Part shown: one piece after another, positions 45,417-53,770 of the stretch
Layout of the letters: every line of letters begins with the position of its first letter
How positions within the stretch are numbered: position 1 is the first letter of the stretch
Assembly: GCF_014650875.1 (NCBI RefSeq)
Contig: NZ_BMVU01000013.1
Span: 1 to 64,000 of the forward strand
Origin: Streptomyces minutiscleroticus
GTDB taxonomy: Bacteria; Actinomycetota; Actinomycetes; Streptomycetales; Streptomycetaceae
DNA length: 64,000 nucleotides
Reading direction: 5' to 3'
Notes under the pieces: model-generated
What the model was told of the DNA's origin: nothing
Seen by the model: the letters and a program-made list of their open reading frames with translations, nothing else
Databases searched by the model: none
Position numbers and translations under genes: made by a program

Positions 45417-45614
45417 CGTCCGGGACCGGACCGACCGCTTCCGCCGATGCATGAGCACCGCTCCGGTTCCACCGGCCCGGCCGGTGCGCCCCACGCCCCG
45501 CCACTCGCGGCTCTCCGGTGCCGCACGGGCCGCGGGGTGTGCGCCGCCGTCGCGGTGGGCGGCAGACGCGCCGCCGTCACGACGGCCGGGGCGCGTGCGC
45601 CGTGGGCAGGTCCG

Positions 45615-46235
45615 TCAGGGCGTGAGCCGGCGCCACTCGGGCCCCGTGCGCGCCCACGCGCGCTCCCACTCCTGGAGCCGCCTCCGGCCGGCGGCCCGGC
45701 GCACCACGGTGTACGCGACGACCACGGCCGACGCGAACCCGGCCGCGGTGCACACGCCGGCCGACAGCGTCCGGTGCAGGACCGCGGTCCCGGTCACGGG
45801 CGGGGCGGTGATCCGGCCCGCCGCGTCCAGCCACACCGCGGTGGTGTCCCCGCGCCGCGTCCCCGCGGCGACCGGCGTCTCGCCCGTGTGCCGCACCCCG
45901 TCCCCGTCCGTCCAGCGCACCCGGACCGGATAGGCGGCCTGCCGGCCGTGCTGCGTCGTGGGCAGCGCGGCGGGTGCGTTCTCGGCCACTTCGACACGCA
46001 CCCGCTCGCGCTCGGCCCGCTGCCGCTCGGCCGTCGCACGCGCCGCGTCGTGCGCCCACCAGCCGGCCGCGAGACCGGCCAGCGGCGCGCCGAACACCAG
46101 CAGCAGGACGACGCAGAGCACCGTCCACGCCTCCACCACGTCACAGCGTCTCCGCAGCGTGTTGGGGCGCCACCGCCACCCCCGCACCGGCCTCCCCACG
46201 GCCCCGTCTCCTCCGCCCCGCCGTCCTGCTCCCAC
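45615..46235 (-). CDS. Rv1733c-like two-TM membrane protein (island copy)
   Basis: A 206-residue paralogue of the protein at 8706-9311: basic lead RWRPNTLRRRCDVVEAW, first membrane segment (about residues 36-58), a coiled-coil-like charged stretch (RATAERQRAERERVRVEV), an extracytoplasmic beta domain (YPVRVRWTDGDGVRHTG) and a second membrane segment (about 150-172). Mycobacterial Rv1733c belongs to the DosR regulon, which fits the location here. GTG 46235 follows a GGGGGTGGG site; longer readings run into promoter DNA. It is divergent from phosphoketolase with a shared palindrome between. Confidence 0.82.
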   Translation of the reverse strand: MGAGRRGGGDGAVGRPVRGWRWRPNTLRRRCDVVEAWTVLCVVLLLVFGAPLAGLAAGWWAHDAARATAERQRAERERVRVEVAENAPAALPTTQHGRQAAYPVRVRWTDGDGVRHTGETPVAAGTRRGDTTAVWLDAAGRITAPPVTGTAVLHRTLSAGVCTAAGFASAVVVAYTVVRRAAGRRRLQEWERAWARTGPEWRRLTP

Positions 46236-46277
46236 GTGCCCACCCCCACCGTCGTACTCGGACGCCCCTGCCGCAGG

Positions 46278-46291
46278 GGGCCGAACGGACC
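46278..46291. promoter_or_regulatory. Putative DevR/OsdR box in shared promoter region
   Basis: GGGCCG-AA-CGGACC, one mismatch from a perfect palindrome, in the 194-base gap between the Rv1733c-like gene and phosphoketolase. It shares GGG, C at position 5, the AT centre, G at 10 and CC at the end with the mycobacterial DosR box GGGACTWWAGTCCC. Confidence 0.65.
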
Positions 46292-46429
46292 CCGGCCCGG
46301 GGCCGGTGCGCCTCTCCCCGCGGGCGTCCGGGAGATGCGAGCGTGGCGTGAACGAGACCCCTCGCACGACTGAACCGCGCCCCTCGTGGAACCCGCGTCC
46401 CATCCCCCGTACCCCCGACTGGAGAACCC

Positions 46430-48781
46430 ATGGCGAAGGACCGCGTGGCAGCTCTCGACGCGCACTGGCGCGCCGCCAACTACCTGGCCGTCGGCCAGAT
46501 CTACCTCATGGCGAACCCACTGCTCACCGAGCCCCTGAGGCCCGAGCACATCAAGCCGCGGCTCCTCGGCCACTGGGGCACCTCGCCCGGCCTGAACCTG
46601 GTGCACACCCACCTCAACCGCGTCGTGCGCGAGCGCGACCGGAACACCATCTGCATCTGGGGACCGGGCCACGGAGGCCCCGCCGTGCTCGCCAACTCCT
46701 GGCTCGAGGGCAGCTACTCGGAGATCTACCCCGACGTCTCCCGGGACGCGGCGGGCATGGAACGGCTGTTCCGGCAGTTCTCCTTCCCCGGCGGTGTGCC
46801 CAGCCACGTGGCGCCCGAGACCCCGGGCTCGATCCACGAGGGCGGTGAACTGGGCTACTCCCTGGCGCACGCCTACGGCGCCGCCCTGGACAACCCCGAC
46901 CTGCTGGTCGCGTGCGTGATCGGCGACGGCGAGGCGGAGACGGGCCCGCTGGCCGGGTCCTGGCACTCCAACAAGTTCCTCGACCCCGTCCACGACGGCG
47001 CGGTCCTGCCGGTCCTGCACCTCAACGGCTACAAGATCGCCAACCCGGCCGTGCTGTCCCGGCTCCCGCGCGAGGAGCTGGACGAGCTGCTGCGCGGCTA
47101 CGGGCACGAGCCGCTGCACGTGGAGGGGGACGACCCGCTGCGGGTGCACGAGGAGCTCGCCCGGACGATGGACCTCGCCCTGGACCGCATCGACCGGTAC
47201 CAGCAGGAGGCGCGCCGCGCGGGCAGGGCGGGCGAGCGGCCCCGCTGGCCCGTGATCGTGCTGCGCACCCCCAAGGGCTGGACCGGCCCCGCCGCGGTCG
47301 ACGGCGACCCCGTGGAGAACACCTGGCGCTCCCACCAGGTCCCCCTCTCGGGGGTCCGGGACAACCCCGAGCACCTGCGGCAGCTGGAGGAGTGGCTGCG
47401 CTCGTACCGGCCCGAGGAGCTGTTCGACGCCGACGGCCGGCCCACCGGAGCGGTCCTGGAGTGCGTGCCCGAGGGGGACCGGCGCCTCGGCGCGAACCCG
47501 CACGCCAACGGCGGACGGCTGCTGCGCTCCCTGCCCCTGCCGAAGCTGGAGGAGTTCGCCGTCGACGTCGACAAGCCGGGCACGAACCTGCACGAGCCGA
47601 CCAAGGTGCTCGGCGGGATGCTCGCCCGGATCATGGCCGACACCGCGGACCGGCGCGACTTCCGCGTGGTCGGCCCCGACGAGACGGAGTCCAACCGCCT
47701 CGGCGCGCTGTACTCGGCGACGGGCAAGGCATGGCAGGCCGACGTCCTGCCCACCGACATCAACCTGGCGCACGACGGCCGGGTGATGGAGGTGCTCTCC
47801 GAGCACCTGTGCGAGGGCTGGCTGGAGGGCTACCTGCTCACCGGGCGGCACGGGCTGTTCTCCTCGTACGAGGCGTTCGCGCACATCGTGGACTCGATGG
47901 TCAGCCAGCACATCAAGTGGCTGCGCATCTCGCGCGAACTGTCCTGGCGGGCCCCCATCGCCTCGCTCAACTACCTGCTGACCTCGCACGTGTGGCGCCA
48001 GGACCACAACGGCTTCTCCCACCAGGACCCCGGCTTCGTCGACCACGTCCTGAACAAGAGCCCCGAGGTGGTCCGCGTCTACCTGCCGCCGGACGCCAAC
48101 ACCCTGCTGTCGGTGGCCGACCACGCCCTGCGCAGCCGGGACTACGTCAACGTGATCGTCGCGGGCAAGCAGCCCTGCTTCGACTGGCTGACCATGGAGC
48201 AGGCGCGCGCCCACTGCGCCCGCGGCGCCGGGATCTGGGAGTGGGCGGGCACGGACACCGGCCGCGAGCCCGACGTGGTGCTGGCCTGCGCGGGCGACGT
48301 GCCCACCCAGGAGGTCCTCGCCGCCGCGGCCCTGCTCCGCACCCACCTGCCCGACCTGGCCGTACGGGTCGTCAACGTCGTGGACATGACGCGGCTGCTG
48401 CCCCACGGAGAGCACCCGCACGGCATGACGGACCGCGAGTACGACGCCCTGTTCACCTCCGACAAGCCGGTGATCTTCGCGTACCACGGCTACCCGTGGC
48501 TGATCCACCGGCTGGCCTACCGCCGCACCGGCCACCGCGACCTGCACGTGCGCGGCTACAAGGAGTCGGGCACCACCACGACCCCGTTCGACATGGTCGT
48601 CCTCAACGACCTGGACCGCTACCGGCTGGTCATGGACGTCATCGACCGCGTGCCCGGGCTCGCCGTGCGCGCGGCGGGGGTCCGGCAGGCCATGACCGAC
48701 GTCCGCACCCGGCACCACGCCTGGATCCGCGAGCACGGCACCGACCTGCCGGAGGTCGCCGAGTGGACGTGGCCGGGCTGA
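46430..48781 (+). CDS. xfp: Xylulose-5-phosphate/fructose-6-phosphate phosphoketolase
   Basis: A 783-residue thiamine-diphosphate enzyme that splits xylulose-5-P or fructose-6-P to acetyl-P and glyceraldehyde-3-P or erythrose-4-P. Conserved marks are GPGHGGPA (about 76-83), HEGGELGYSL, the TPP/Mg loop GDGEAETGP from residue 165, and YHGYPWLIH late in the chain. Acetyl-P can give ATP without oxygen, which fits its place in a hypoxia-type island. ATG 46430 follows GGAGAA. It shares a regulatory region with the divergent membrane protein and is followed after 33 bases by a universal stress protein. Confidence 0.96.
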   Translation: MAKDRVAALDAHWRAANYLAVGQIYLMANPLLTEPLRPEHIKPRLLGHWGTSPGLNLVHTHLNRVVRERDRNTICIWGPGHGGPAVLANSWLEGSYSEIYPDVSRDAAGMERLFRQFSFPGGVPSHVAPETPGSIHEGGELGYSLAHAYGAALDNPDLLVACVIGDGEAETGPLAGSWHSNKFLDPVHDGAVLPVLHLNGYKIANPAVLSRLPREELDELLRGYGHEPLHVEGDDPLRVHEELARTMDLALDRIDRYQQEARRAGRAGERPRWPVIVLRTPKGWTGPAAVDGDPVENTWRSHQVPLSGVRDNPEHLRQLEEWLRSYRPEELFDADGRPTGAVLECVPEGDRRLGANPHANGGRLLRSLPLPKLEEFAVDVDKPGTNLHEPTKVLGGMLARIMADTADRRDFRVVGPDETESNRLGALYSATGKAWQADVLPTDINLAHDGRVMEVLSEHLCEGWLEGYLLTGRHGLFSSYEAFAHIVDSMVSQHIKWLRISRELSWRAPIASLNYLLTSHVWRQDHNGFSHQDPGFVDHVLNKSPEVVRVYLPPDANTLLSVADHALRSRDYVNVIVAGKQPCFDWLTMEQARAHCARGAGIWEWAGTDTGREPDVVLACAGDVPTQEVLAAAALLRTHLPDLAVRVVNVVDMTRLLPHGEHPHGMTDREYDALFTSDKPVIFAYHGYPWLIHRLAYRRTGHRDLHVRGYKESGTTTTPFDMVVLNDLDRYRLVMDVIDRVPGLAVRAAGVRQAMTDVRTRHHAWIREHGTDLPEVAEWTWPG

Positions 48782-48814
48782 ACCGACCCCGAAGCGTCTG
48801 GGAGGCGCGAAGCC

Positions 48815-49708
48815 ATGAACGACGTCAGGACCATCACCGCCGGCATCGACGGTTCCGCGGCGAGCCTCGACGCGGCCGACTGGGCGGCCCGCGAGGCGGA
48901 CCGCCGCCGCCTCGCCCTGCGGCTGCTGTACGCGGGAGGGGAACCGCCGCCGCCGGTCCGCGTGCCGGACGTCGACCTCCCGGCCGGGCCCGCCCGCACG
49001 GTGCTCGGCCGGGCGGCGGTCCAGCTCGCGTACGCGCACCCGGCCCTCGACATCCTCGCCCGCAGGACCGGACCGCCGGCGGTGCCCGCGCTGCTCGACG
49101 CGGCCCGGGAGAGCGAGGCGCTGGTCCTCGGCTCGCGGGTGCGCAACGCCGTCACGGGCTTCCTGACCGGCTCGGTCGTGCTCGGCGTCGCCGCCCGCGC
49201 CGAGCGCCCCGTCGTCCTGGTGCGCTCCGGCGAGCTGCCGCAGGACGAGCGGGTGCCGGTCGGTCCGCGGGTCCCCCCGTACGCGGCGCCGTACCGCCCG
49301 GTGGTGCTCGGTCTGGACCTCGACCGGCCGGCCGAGCAGCTGACCGGCTACGCCTTCGACGCGGCGGCCGTCCGCGCGGCGCCGCTGCGGGTCCTGCACG
49401 CGAGGACGCCCGCCCCGCCCGCCGGGCTGCCGCGCGCGGCCCGGGCGCCCGGCGGCACCGCGACGCGGGAGGCGCCGTCCGGTGCGCTGGGCGGTGTGCT
49501 GCAGCCGTGGCGCCACAAGTTCCCCGACACGGAGGTGGACGGGCGGGTGCTGGACGGCCATCCGGTGCACCACCTGCTGCGGGCGGCGGCCCGCGCGAGC
49601 CTGCTCGTCATCGGCCGTCGGCTGTCCGCGGGGCCGGGTCTCGGCCCGGTGGCGCGCTCGCTGATCCGCCACGCCGCCTGCCCGGTCGTGGTGGTGCCGC
49701 ACGAATGA
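48815..49708 (+). CDS. Tandem-domain universal stress protein
   Basis: A 297-residue protein with two Usp domains (about 3-142 and 155-297). The second keeps the nucleotide-binding end VIGRRLSAGPGLGPVARS followed by HAACPVVVVPH; the first has VLGSRVRNAVTGFLTGSV. Tandem Usp proteins are prominent members of the mycobacterial DosR and Streptomyces OsdR regulons. GGGAGG before ATG 48815 and the 33-base gap place it in one operon with phosphoketolase. Confidence 0.92.
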   Translation: MNDVRTITAGIDGSAASLDAADWAAREADRRRLALRLLYAGGEPPPPVRVPDVDLPAGPARTVLGRAAVQLAYAHPALDILARRTGPPAVPALLDAARESEALVLGSRVRNAVTGFLTGSVVLGVAARAERPVVLVRSGELPQDERVPVGPRVPPYAAPYRPVVLGLDLDRPAEQLTGYAFDAAAVRAAPLRVLHARTPAPPAGLPRAARAPGGTATREAPSGALGGVLQPWRHKFPDTEVDGRVLDGHPVHHLLRAAARASLLVIGRRLSAGPGLGPVARSLIRHAACPVVVVPHE

Positions 49709-49790
49709 GCCGCCCGGAGAGGACCTGGACCGCCTACCGGGTCGGCCGGGGTGCGCGCGGCCCGGCCCGGTCGGCGCCCCGGCCCGCCCT

Positions 49791-50261
49791 TCAGTCCGTA
49801 CGGCCGTCCCGCGCCGCGGCCGCCGCGTTGTAGCGCACCAGGTACTCCGCGAAGCGCGCGAGGTCGTCCGCGGACCAGTCCGCCAGGCGCGCCCGGAACG
49901 CCTCCCGGCGGCGCTCGGTGACGCGGGCGAGGGCCGCGGTGCCGGCCGGGGTCAGGTGGAGCAGCTGCCCGCGGTTGTCGTCCGGGTCGGCGCGCCGCTC
50001 GACGAGACCGGCCCGCTCCAGGGCGGTGACCTGGCGGCTCACCGTGGACTTGTCCAGGGCGTAGTGCACGGCCAGGTCGGTGGCCCGGCAGCCGCCGCTC
50101 TCCTCCAGGTGCCCCAGCAGGGTGTACGAGACCAGGGACAGCTCGGGGTGCATGCGCCCCGCCGAGGCCCGGGCGCGCCGGGCGAAGGACGTCAGCTCGT
50201 GGTGAATGGTCTCCAGCGCCACCTCGTCGGCGGTCCCGTCCGATCCCTCGACTGCCTTCAC
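49791..50261 (-). CDS. MarR-family transcriptional regulator
   Basis: A 156-residue winged-helix regulator: LVSYTLLGHLEESGGCRATDLAVHYALDKSTVSRQVTALERAGLVERR is the DNA-binding part (shown in outline, about residues 43-90) with the wing DPDDNRGQLLHLTPAG. MarR proteins are dimers that repress genes for detoxification or flavoenzymes and respond to phenolic or oxidising ligands. The start GTG at 50261 follows an excellent GGGAGG. A TTGCATAGTACAA sequence lies just upstream (50284-50296), consistent with autorepression, and a related palindrome precedes the flavoenzyme at 51668. Confidence 0.92.
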   Translation of the reverse strand: MKAVEGSDGTADEVALETIHHELTSFARRARASAGRMHPELSLVSYTLLGHLEESGGCRATDLAVHYALDKSTVSRQVTALERAGLVERRADPDDNRGQLLHLTPAGTAALARVTERRREAFRARLADWSADDLARFAEYLVRYNAAAAARDGRTD

Positions 50262-50552
50262 GGGACCTCCCTCGCACTACTCGTTGCATAGTACAAGCGG
50301 CCGTCGTCCGGCGGTGGTGCCCGGCCGGGCGTGCGGTGCCGGTCCCGGACGACGGGGCGATCATGTAATGTTTCCGCGCGCGGCTGCACGCCGCGTCCGG
50401 ACCTGCCTGGGAGGTGAGACCCATCACCGCTGTGTCAGCTCGGGTGCTCTCCTCGCGAGGTCCCACCCGCGCCGGGCGACCGCTTCGGGGTTCCGTCGGC
50501 GCCGGATGACCGCGAGAGCGCCCTTCGGTCCACCGAAAGGCTCCCGGTTCCC
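50262..50552. other. Promoter region and long leader before HemK-like gene
   Basis: Leftward it serves the MarR gene. Rightward, TAATGT at 50366-50371 is a good -10, leaving a leader of about 175 bases before 50553. The leader has a GGGAGG (50409-50414) and a 31-codon frame from GTG 50414 to TGA 50509, too close to the ribosome site for efficient use; an initiation at ATC 50423 or GTG 50432 in the same frame is possible. Whether this is a leader peptide or structured RNA cannot be settled by eye. Confidence 0.35.
50284..50296. promoter_or_regulatory. Candidate MarR operator
   Basis: TTGCATAGTACAA, an imperfect inverted repeat 23 bases upstream of the MarR start codon. Confidence 0.5.
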
Positions 50553-51359
50553 ATGTCCTCCGCCTCTCCCTCGCCTTCCTCCCCGGCGCCGTCCTCGTAC
50601 ACCTCCGTCGTCGCCGCCCTGCGCTCCGCGGGCTGCGTCTTCGCCGAGGACGAGGCGCGGCTGATCCTCTCCACCGCCCGCACCCCCGCCGAGACCGCCG
50701 CCATGGTGGAGCGCCGCACCGCCGGGCTGCCGCTCGAGCAGGTCCTGGGCTGGGCCGATTTCCGCGGCCTGCGCATCGCCGTCGAGCCGGGCGTCTTCGT
50801 GCCCCGCCGCCGCACCGAGTTCCTGGTCGACCGGGCCGTCGCCGCCGCCGGGACCGCCGCCGTCGTGGTGGACCTGTGCTGCGGCTCGGGCGCGGTCGGC
50901 GCGGCGCTCGCGGCGGCCTTCCCCGGCGCCGAGCTGCACGCCGCCGACATCGACCCGGCCGCGGTGCGCTGCGCCCGCCGCAACGTGGCCCCCTACGGCG
51001 GCCGCGTCCACGAGGGCGACCTCTTCGCCGCCCTGCCCGGCGCGCTGCGCGGCCGCGTCGACGTCCTGGCCGCGAACGTGCCGTACGTCCCCACCGCCGA
51101 GGTCGGCCTGCTGCCGCCGGAGGCCCGCGACCACGAACCGCTCGTGGCGCTCGACGGCGGCGACGACGGGCTCGACGTCCTGCGACGGGTGAGCGCGGAG
51201 GCGGTCCGGTGGCTCGCCCCCGGCGGTCACCTCCTCGTCGAGACCGGCGAGCGCCAGGCGCCCGCCGCCCTCGACGCCTTCGCCCGCGGCGGCCTGGCCG
51301 CGCGCCTGGAGGTGTCCGAGGAGCTGTACGCGCACGTCGTCGTGGGCACGCGGCCGTAA
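50553..51359 (+). CDS. HemK/PrmC-like putative protein-(glutamine-N5) methyltransferase
   Basis: A 268-residue SAM methyltransferase. A helical N-terminal domain (about 15-75) precedes the Rossmann domain with VVDLCCGSGAVG at 105-116 and NVPYVP from N175. Classic PrmC has NPPY; the NVPY variant is that of the actinobacterial 'putative protein N5-glutamine methyltransferase' group, so release-factor methylation is not certain. A separate prmC is expected near prfA elsewhere. Start ATG 50553 follows GAAAGG. The stop is followed directly by 9-bp tandem repeats. Confidence 0.85.
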   Translation: MSSASPSPSSPAPSSYTSVVAALRSAGCVFAEDEARLILSTARTPAETAAMVERRTAGLPLEQVLGWADFRGLRIAVEPGVFVPRRRTEFLVDRAVAAAGTAAVVVDLCCGSGAVGAALAAAFPGAELHAADIDPAAVRCARRNVAPYGGRVHEGDLFAALPGALRGRVDVLAANVPYVPTAEVGLLPPEARDHEPLVALDGGDDGLDVLRRVSAEAVRWLAPGGHLLVETGERQAPAALDAFARGGLAARLEVSEELYAHVVVGTRP

Positions 51360-51360
51360 G

Positions 51361-51441
51361 GACGCGGAGGGCGCGGAGGAAACGGAGGGCGCGGAGGACG
51401 CGGAGGACGCGGAGGACGCGGAGGAAACGGAGGGCGCGGAG
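51361..51441. repeat. 9-bp tandem repeats after HemK-like gene
   Basis: Nine or so units of ACGCGGAGG, some with variants such as GCGCGGAGG or AAACGGAGG, begin two bases after the stop. The rest of the gap to 51667 has a GCCCGGGG-rich stretch and, at 51575-51588, an operator-like palindrome. Confidence 0.8.
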
Positions 51442-51574
51442 GGGTGGACGGCGGGCCGGTCGCCGACCGGCCCGCCGCCCTTCCGCCCGGGACGGCTCCG
51501 CGACTTGCCCGGGGTAGCCCCCGGCCTGCTCGGGGTGGCCCTTCACCTGCCCGGGGCGGCTTCGGGACCTGTTT

Positions 51575-51588
51575 TGCAACTAGTTGCA
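51575..51588. promoter_or_regulatory. Perfect palindrome upstream of flavoenzyme gene
   Basis: TGCAACT-AGTTGCA, a perfect 14-base palindrome within TTTTGCAACTAGTTGCACAA, about 80-93 bases before the flavoenzyme start and in a rare AT-rich patch. It shares TTGCA and ACAA with the sequence before the MarR gene, so that MarR protein is the prime candidate. Confidence 0.6.
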
Positions 51589-51667
51589 CAATCGGCGGCC
51601 CGTCGTCTACAACAGTGCGGACGACACCGCGTGAACGGCGCGGACGACATCGCGCACGGAGGGGCCG

Positions 51668-53683
51668 ATGAGCCGATACCCGCACCTGCTGCAACCGCTC
51701 GACCTCGGCTTCACCACGCTGCCCAACCGCGTGGTCATGGGCTCCATGCACGTCGGCCTGGAGGAGGCCGAGCACGGCTTCGCGCGTATGGCGGAGTTCT
51801 ACGCGGCGCGGGCGCGCGGCGGCGCCGGGCTCATCGTCACCGGGGGCATCGCCCCGAACGAGGCCGGCCGGCCCGCGCCCGGCGGCGCCAAGATGACCAC
51901 CGAGGAGGAGGCCCGCGCGCACGAGGCCGTGACCGCGGCCGTGCACCGCGAGGGCGGCCGGATCGCGATGCAGATCCTGCACTTCGGGCGGTACGCCTCC
52001 CACCCGGACCTCGTCGCGCCGAGCGCGCTGCGGGCGCCCGTCAGCCCCTACGTGCCGCGCGCCCTCACCGGCGACGAGGTCGAGCGGACGGTCGAGGACT
52101 ACGTCCGCGCCGCGCGCCTGGCCCGGCTCGCGGGCTACGACGGCGTCGAGATCATGGGCTCCGAGGGCTATCTGGTCAACGAGTTCGTCGCCGCCGCGAC
52201 CAACCGGCGCGAGGACCGCTGGGGCGGCCCGTACGAGAACCGGATGCGCTTCCCCGTCGAGATCGTCCGACGGGTGCGCGAGGCGGTCGGCGAGGACTTC
52301 ATCGTCGTCTACCGGCTGTCGATGCTGGACCTGGTGCCCGGCGGCTCCTCCCTCGACGAGGTGATCACGCTCGCCCGGGCCGTCGAGGCCGCCGGGGCGA
52401 CCCTGATCAACACCGGCATCGGCTGGCACGAGGCCCGCATCCCCACCATCGCGACCCAGGTGCCGCGCGGCGCGTTCGCCTGGGTGACCGAGAAGGTCAT
52501 GGGCGCCGTCTCCGTCCCGCTGGTCACCGCCAACCGCGTCAACACCCCCGAACTCGCCGAGCGACTGCTCAGCGAGGGGTACGCCGACCTGGTGTCCCTG
52601 GCCCGCCCGATGCTCGCCGACCCCGACTTCGTGGCCAAGGCGGCGGACGGCCGGGCCGAGGAGATCAACACCTGTATCGGCTGCAATCAGGCATGCCTCG
52701 ACCACACATTCAGCGGCAAGGTCACGTCCTGCCTGGTCAACCCGCGCGCCTGCCACGAGACCGAACTCGTCCTCGCGCCGGTGCGGACGCGCAGGCGGAT
52801 CGCCGTCGTGGGCGCGGGGCCCGCCGGTCTGGCCTGCGCGGTCTCCGCAGCCGAACGCGGCCACGACGTCACCCTCTTCGAGGCCGCGGGCGAGATCGGC
52901 GGCCAGCTGAACGTGGCCCGCAGGGTGCCCGGCAAGCAGGAGTTCGACGAGACGCTGCGCTACTTCCGCGTCCAGCTGGCCCGGCACGGCGTGGACGTAC
53001 GGCTGGGCACGCACGTCACCGCCGCCCGCCTCGCCGGGTACGACGAGGTCGTCGTCGCCACCGGCGTCACCCCGCGCACGCCCGCGATCCCCGGCGTCGA
53101 CCACCCCAGCGTCCTCGGCTACCTCGACGTCCTGCGCGACGCCGCGCCCGTCGGCGAGCGGGTCGCGGTCCTCGGGGCGGGCGGCATCGGCTTCGACGTG
53201 GCCGCGTTCCTGACGGACGGCGGCGACAAGGCGCACGAGCACCCGCCGACGTACTTCCGGCGCTGGGGCGTGGACATGGACTACCGGACGCCCGGCGGCC
53301 TCACCGCGCCCGAGCGGCCCGCCCCGCCGCGCTCGGTCCACCTGCTCCAGCGCAGGGCGTCGAAGGTCGGCGCCGGGCTCGGCAGGACCACGGGCTGGAT
53401 CCACCGCACGGAGCTGAGGCACCGCGGCGTGACCATGCTCGCGGGCGTGCGCTACGACCGCATCGACGACGCCGGGCTGCACCTCACCGTCGACGGCGCC
53501 GCCAGGGTCCTCCCCGTCGACACCGTCGTGCTGTGCACCGGCCAGGAGCCGCGGCGCGAACTGTACGAGGAACTGCGCGCCGCCGGCCGCGAGGCGCATC
53601 TGATCGGCGGCGCGGACGTGGCCGCCGAGCTCGACGCCAAGCGCGCGATCAAGCAGGGCACGGAGCTGGCCGCGGCGCTCTAG
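51668..53683 (+). CDS. fadH: NADPH 2,4-dienoyl-CoA reductase / old-yellow-enzyme family flavoprotein
   Basis: A 671-residue three-cofactor enzyme. The N-terminal FMN barrel (about 1-345) has NRVVMGSMH and GYDGVEIMGSEGYLVNEF; a four-cysteine Fe-S loop follows (CIGCNQAC...TSC, about 338-358), then an FAD domain (VVGAGPAGLACA, about 378-389) and an NADPH domain (VLGAGGIGFDVA, about 503-514). This is the layout of E. coli FadH, which reduces 2,4-dienoyl-CoA from unsaturated fatty acids. The ATG follows GGAGGGG. A MarR-type palindrome upstream suggests inducible control. Confidence 0.93.
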   Translation: MSRYPHLLQPLDLGFTTLPNRVVMGSMHVGLEEAEHGFARMAEFYAARARGGAGLIVTGGIAPNEAGRPAPGGAKMTTEEEARAHEAVTAAVHREGGRIAMQILHFGRYASHPDLVAPSALRAPVSPYVPRALTGDEVERTVEDYVRAARLARLAGYDGVEIMGSEGYLVNEFVAAATNRREDRWGGPYENRMRFPVEIVRRVREAVGEDFIVVYRLSMLDLVPGGSSLDEVITLARAVEAAGATLINTGIGWHEARIPTIATQVPRGAFAWVTEKVMGAVSVPLVTANRVNTPELAERLLSEGYADLVSLARPMLADPDFVAKAADGRAEEINTCIGCNQACLDHTFSGKVTSCLVNPRACHETELVLAPVRTRRRIAVVGAGPAGLACAVSAAERGHDVTLFEAAGEIGGQLNVARRVPGKQEFDETLRYFRVQLARHGVDVRLGTHVTAARLAGYDEVVVATGVTPRTPAIPGVDHPSVLGYLDVLRDAAPVGERVAVLGAGGIGFDVAAFLTDGGDKAHEHPPTYFRRWGVDMDYRTPGGLTAPERPAPPRSVHLLQRRASKVGAGLGRTTGWIHRTELRHRGVTMLAGVRYDRIDDAGLHLTVDGAARVLPVDTVVLCTGQEPRRELYEELRAAGREAHLIGGADVAAELDAKRAIKQGTELAAAL

Positions 53684-53758
53684 GCGCGGTGCGCGGGCTG
53701 GTGGTGCGTATGGAATGCGCAGGTGGGCGGGGAGAGGGGCCCCGGGCGGCCGCCTCCC

Positions 53759-53764
53759 TAGGAT
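53759..53764 (+). promoter_or_regulatory. -10 of leaderless PadR gene
   Basis: TAGGAT ends six bases before ATG 53771, with no ribosome site between. Confidence 0.5.
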
Positions 53765-53770
53765 GAGCGC

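Noticed and set aside
45794..49702. 1300-codon minus-strand frame opposite phosphoketolase and Usp
   Set aside because: Both sense genes have clear families and ribosome sites; the antisense reading has none.
51656..51672. Half-site GGGGCCGAT before the flavoenzyme as an island palindrome
   Set aside because: No second arm; the sequence is the ribosome site plus start codon.
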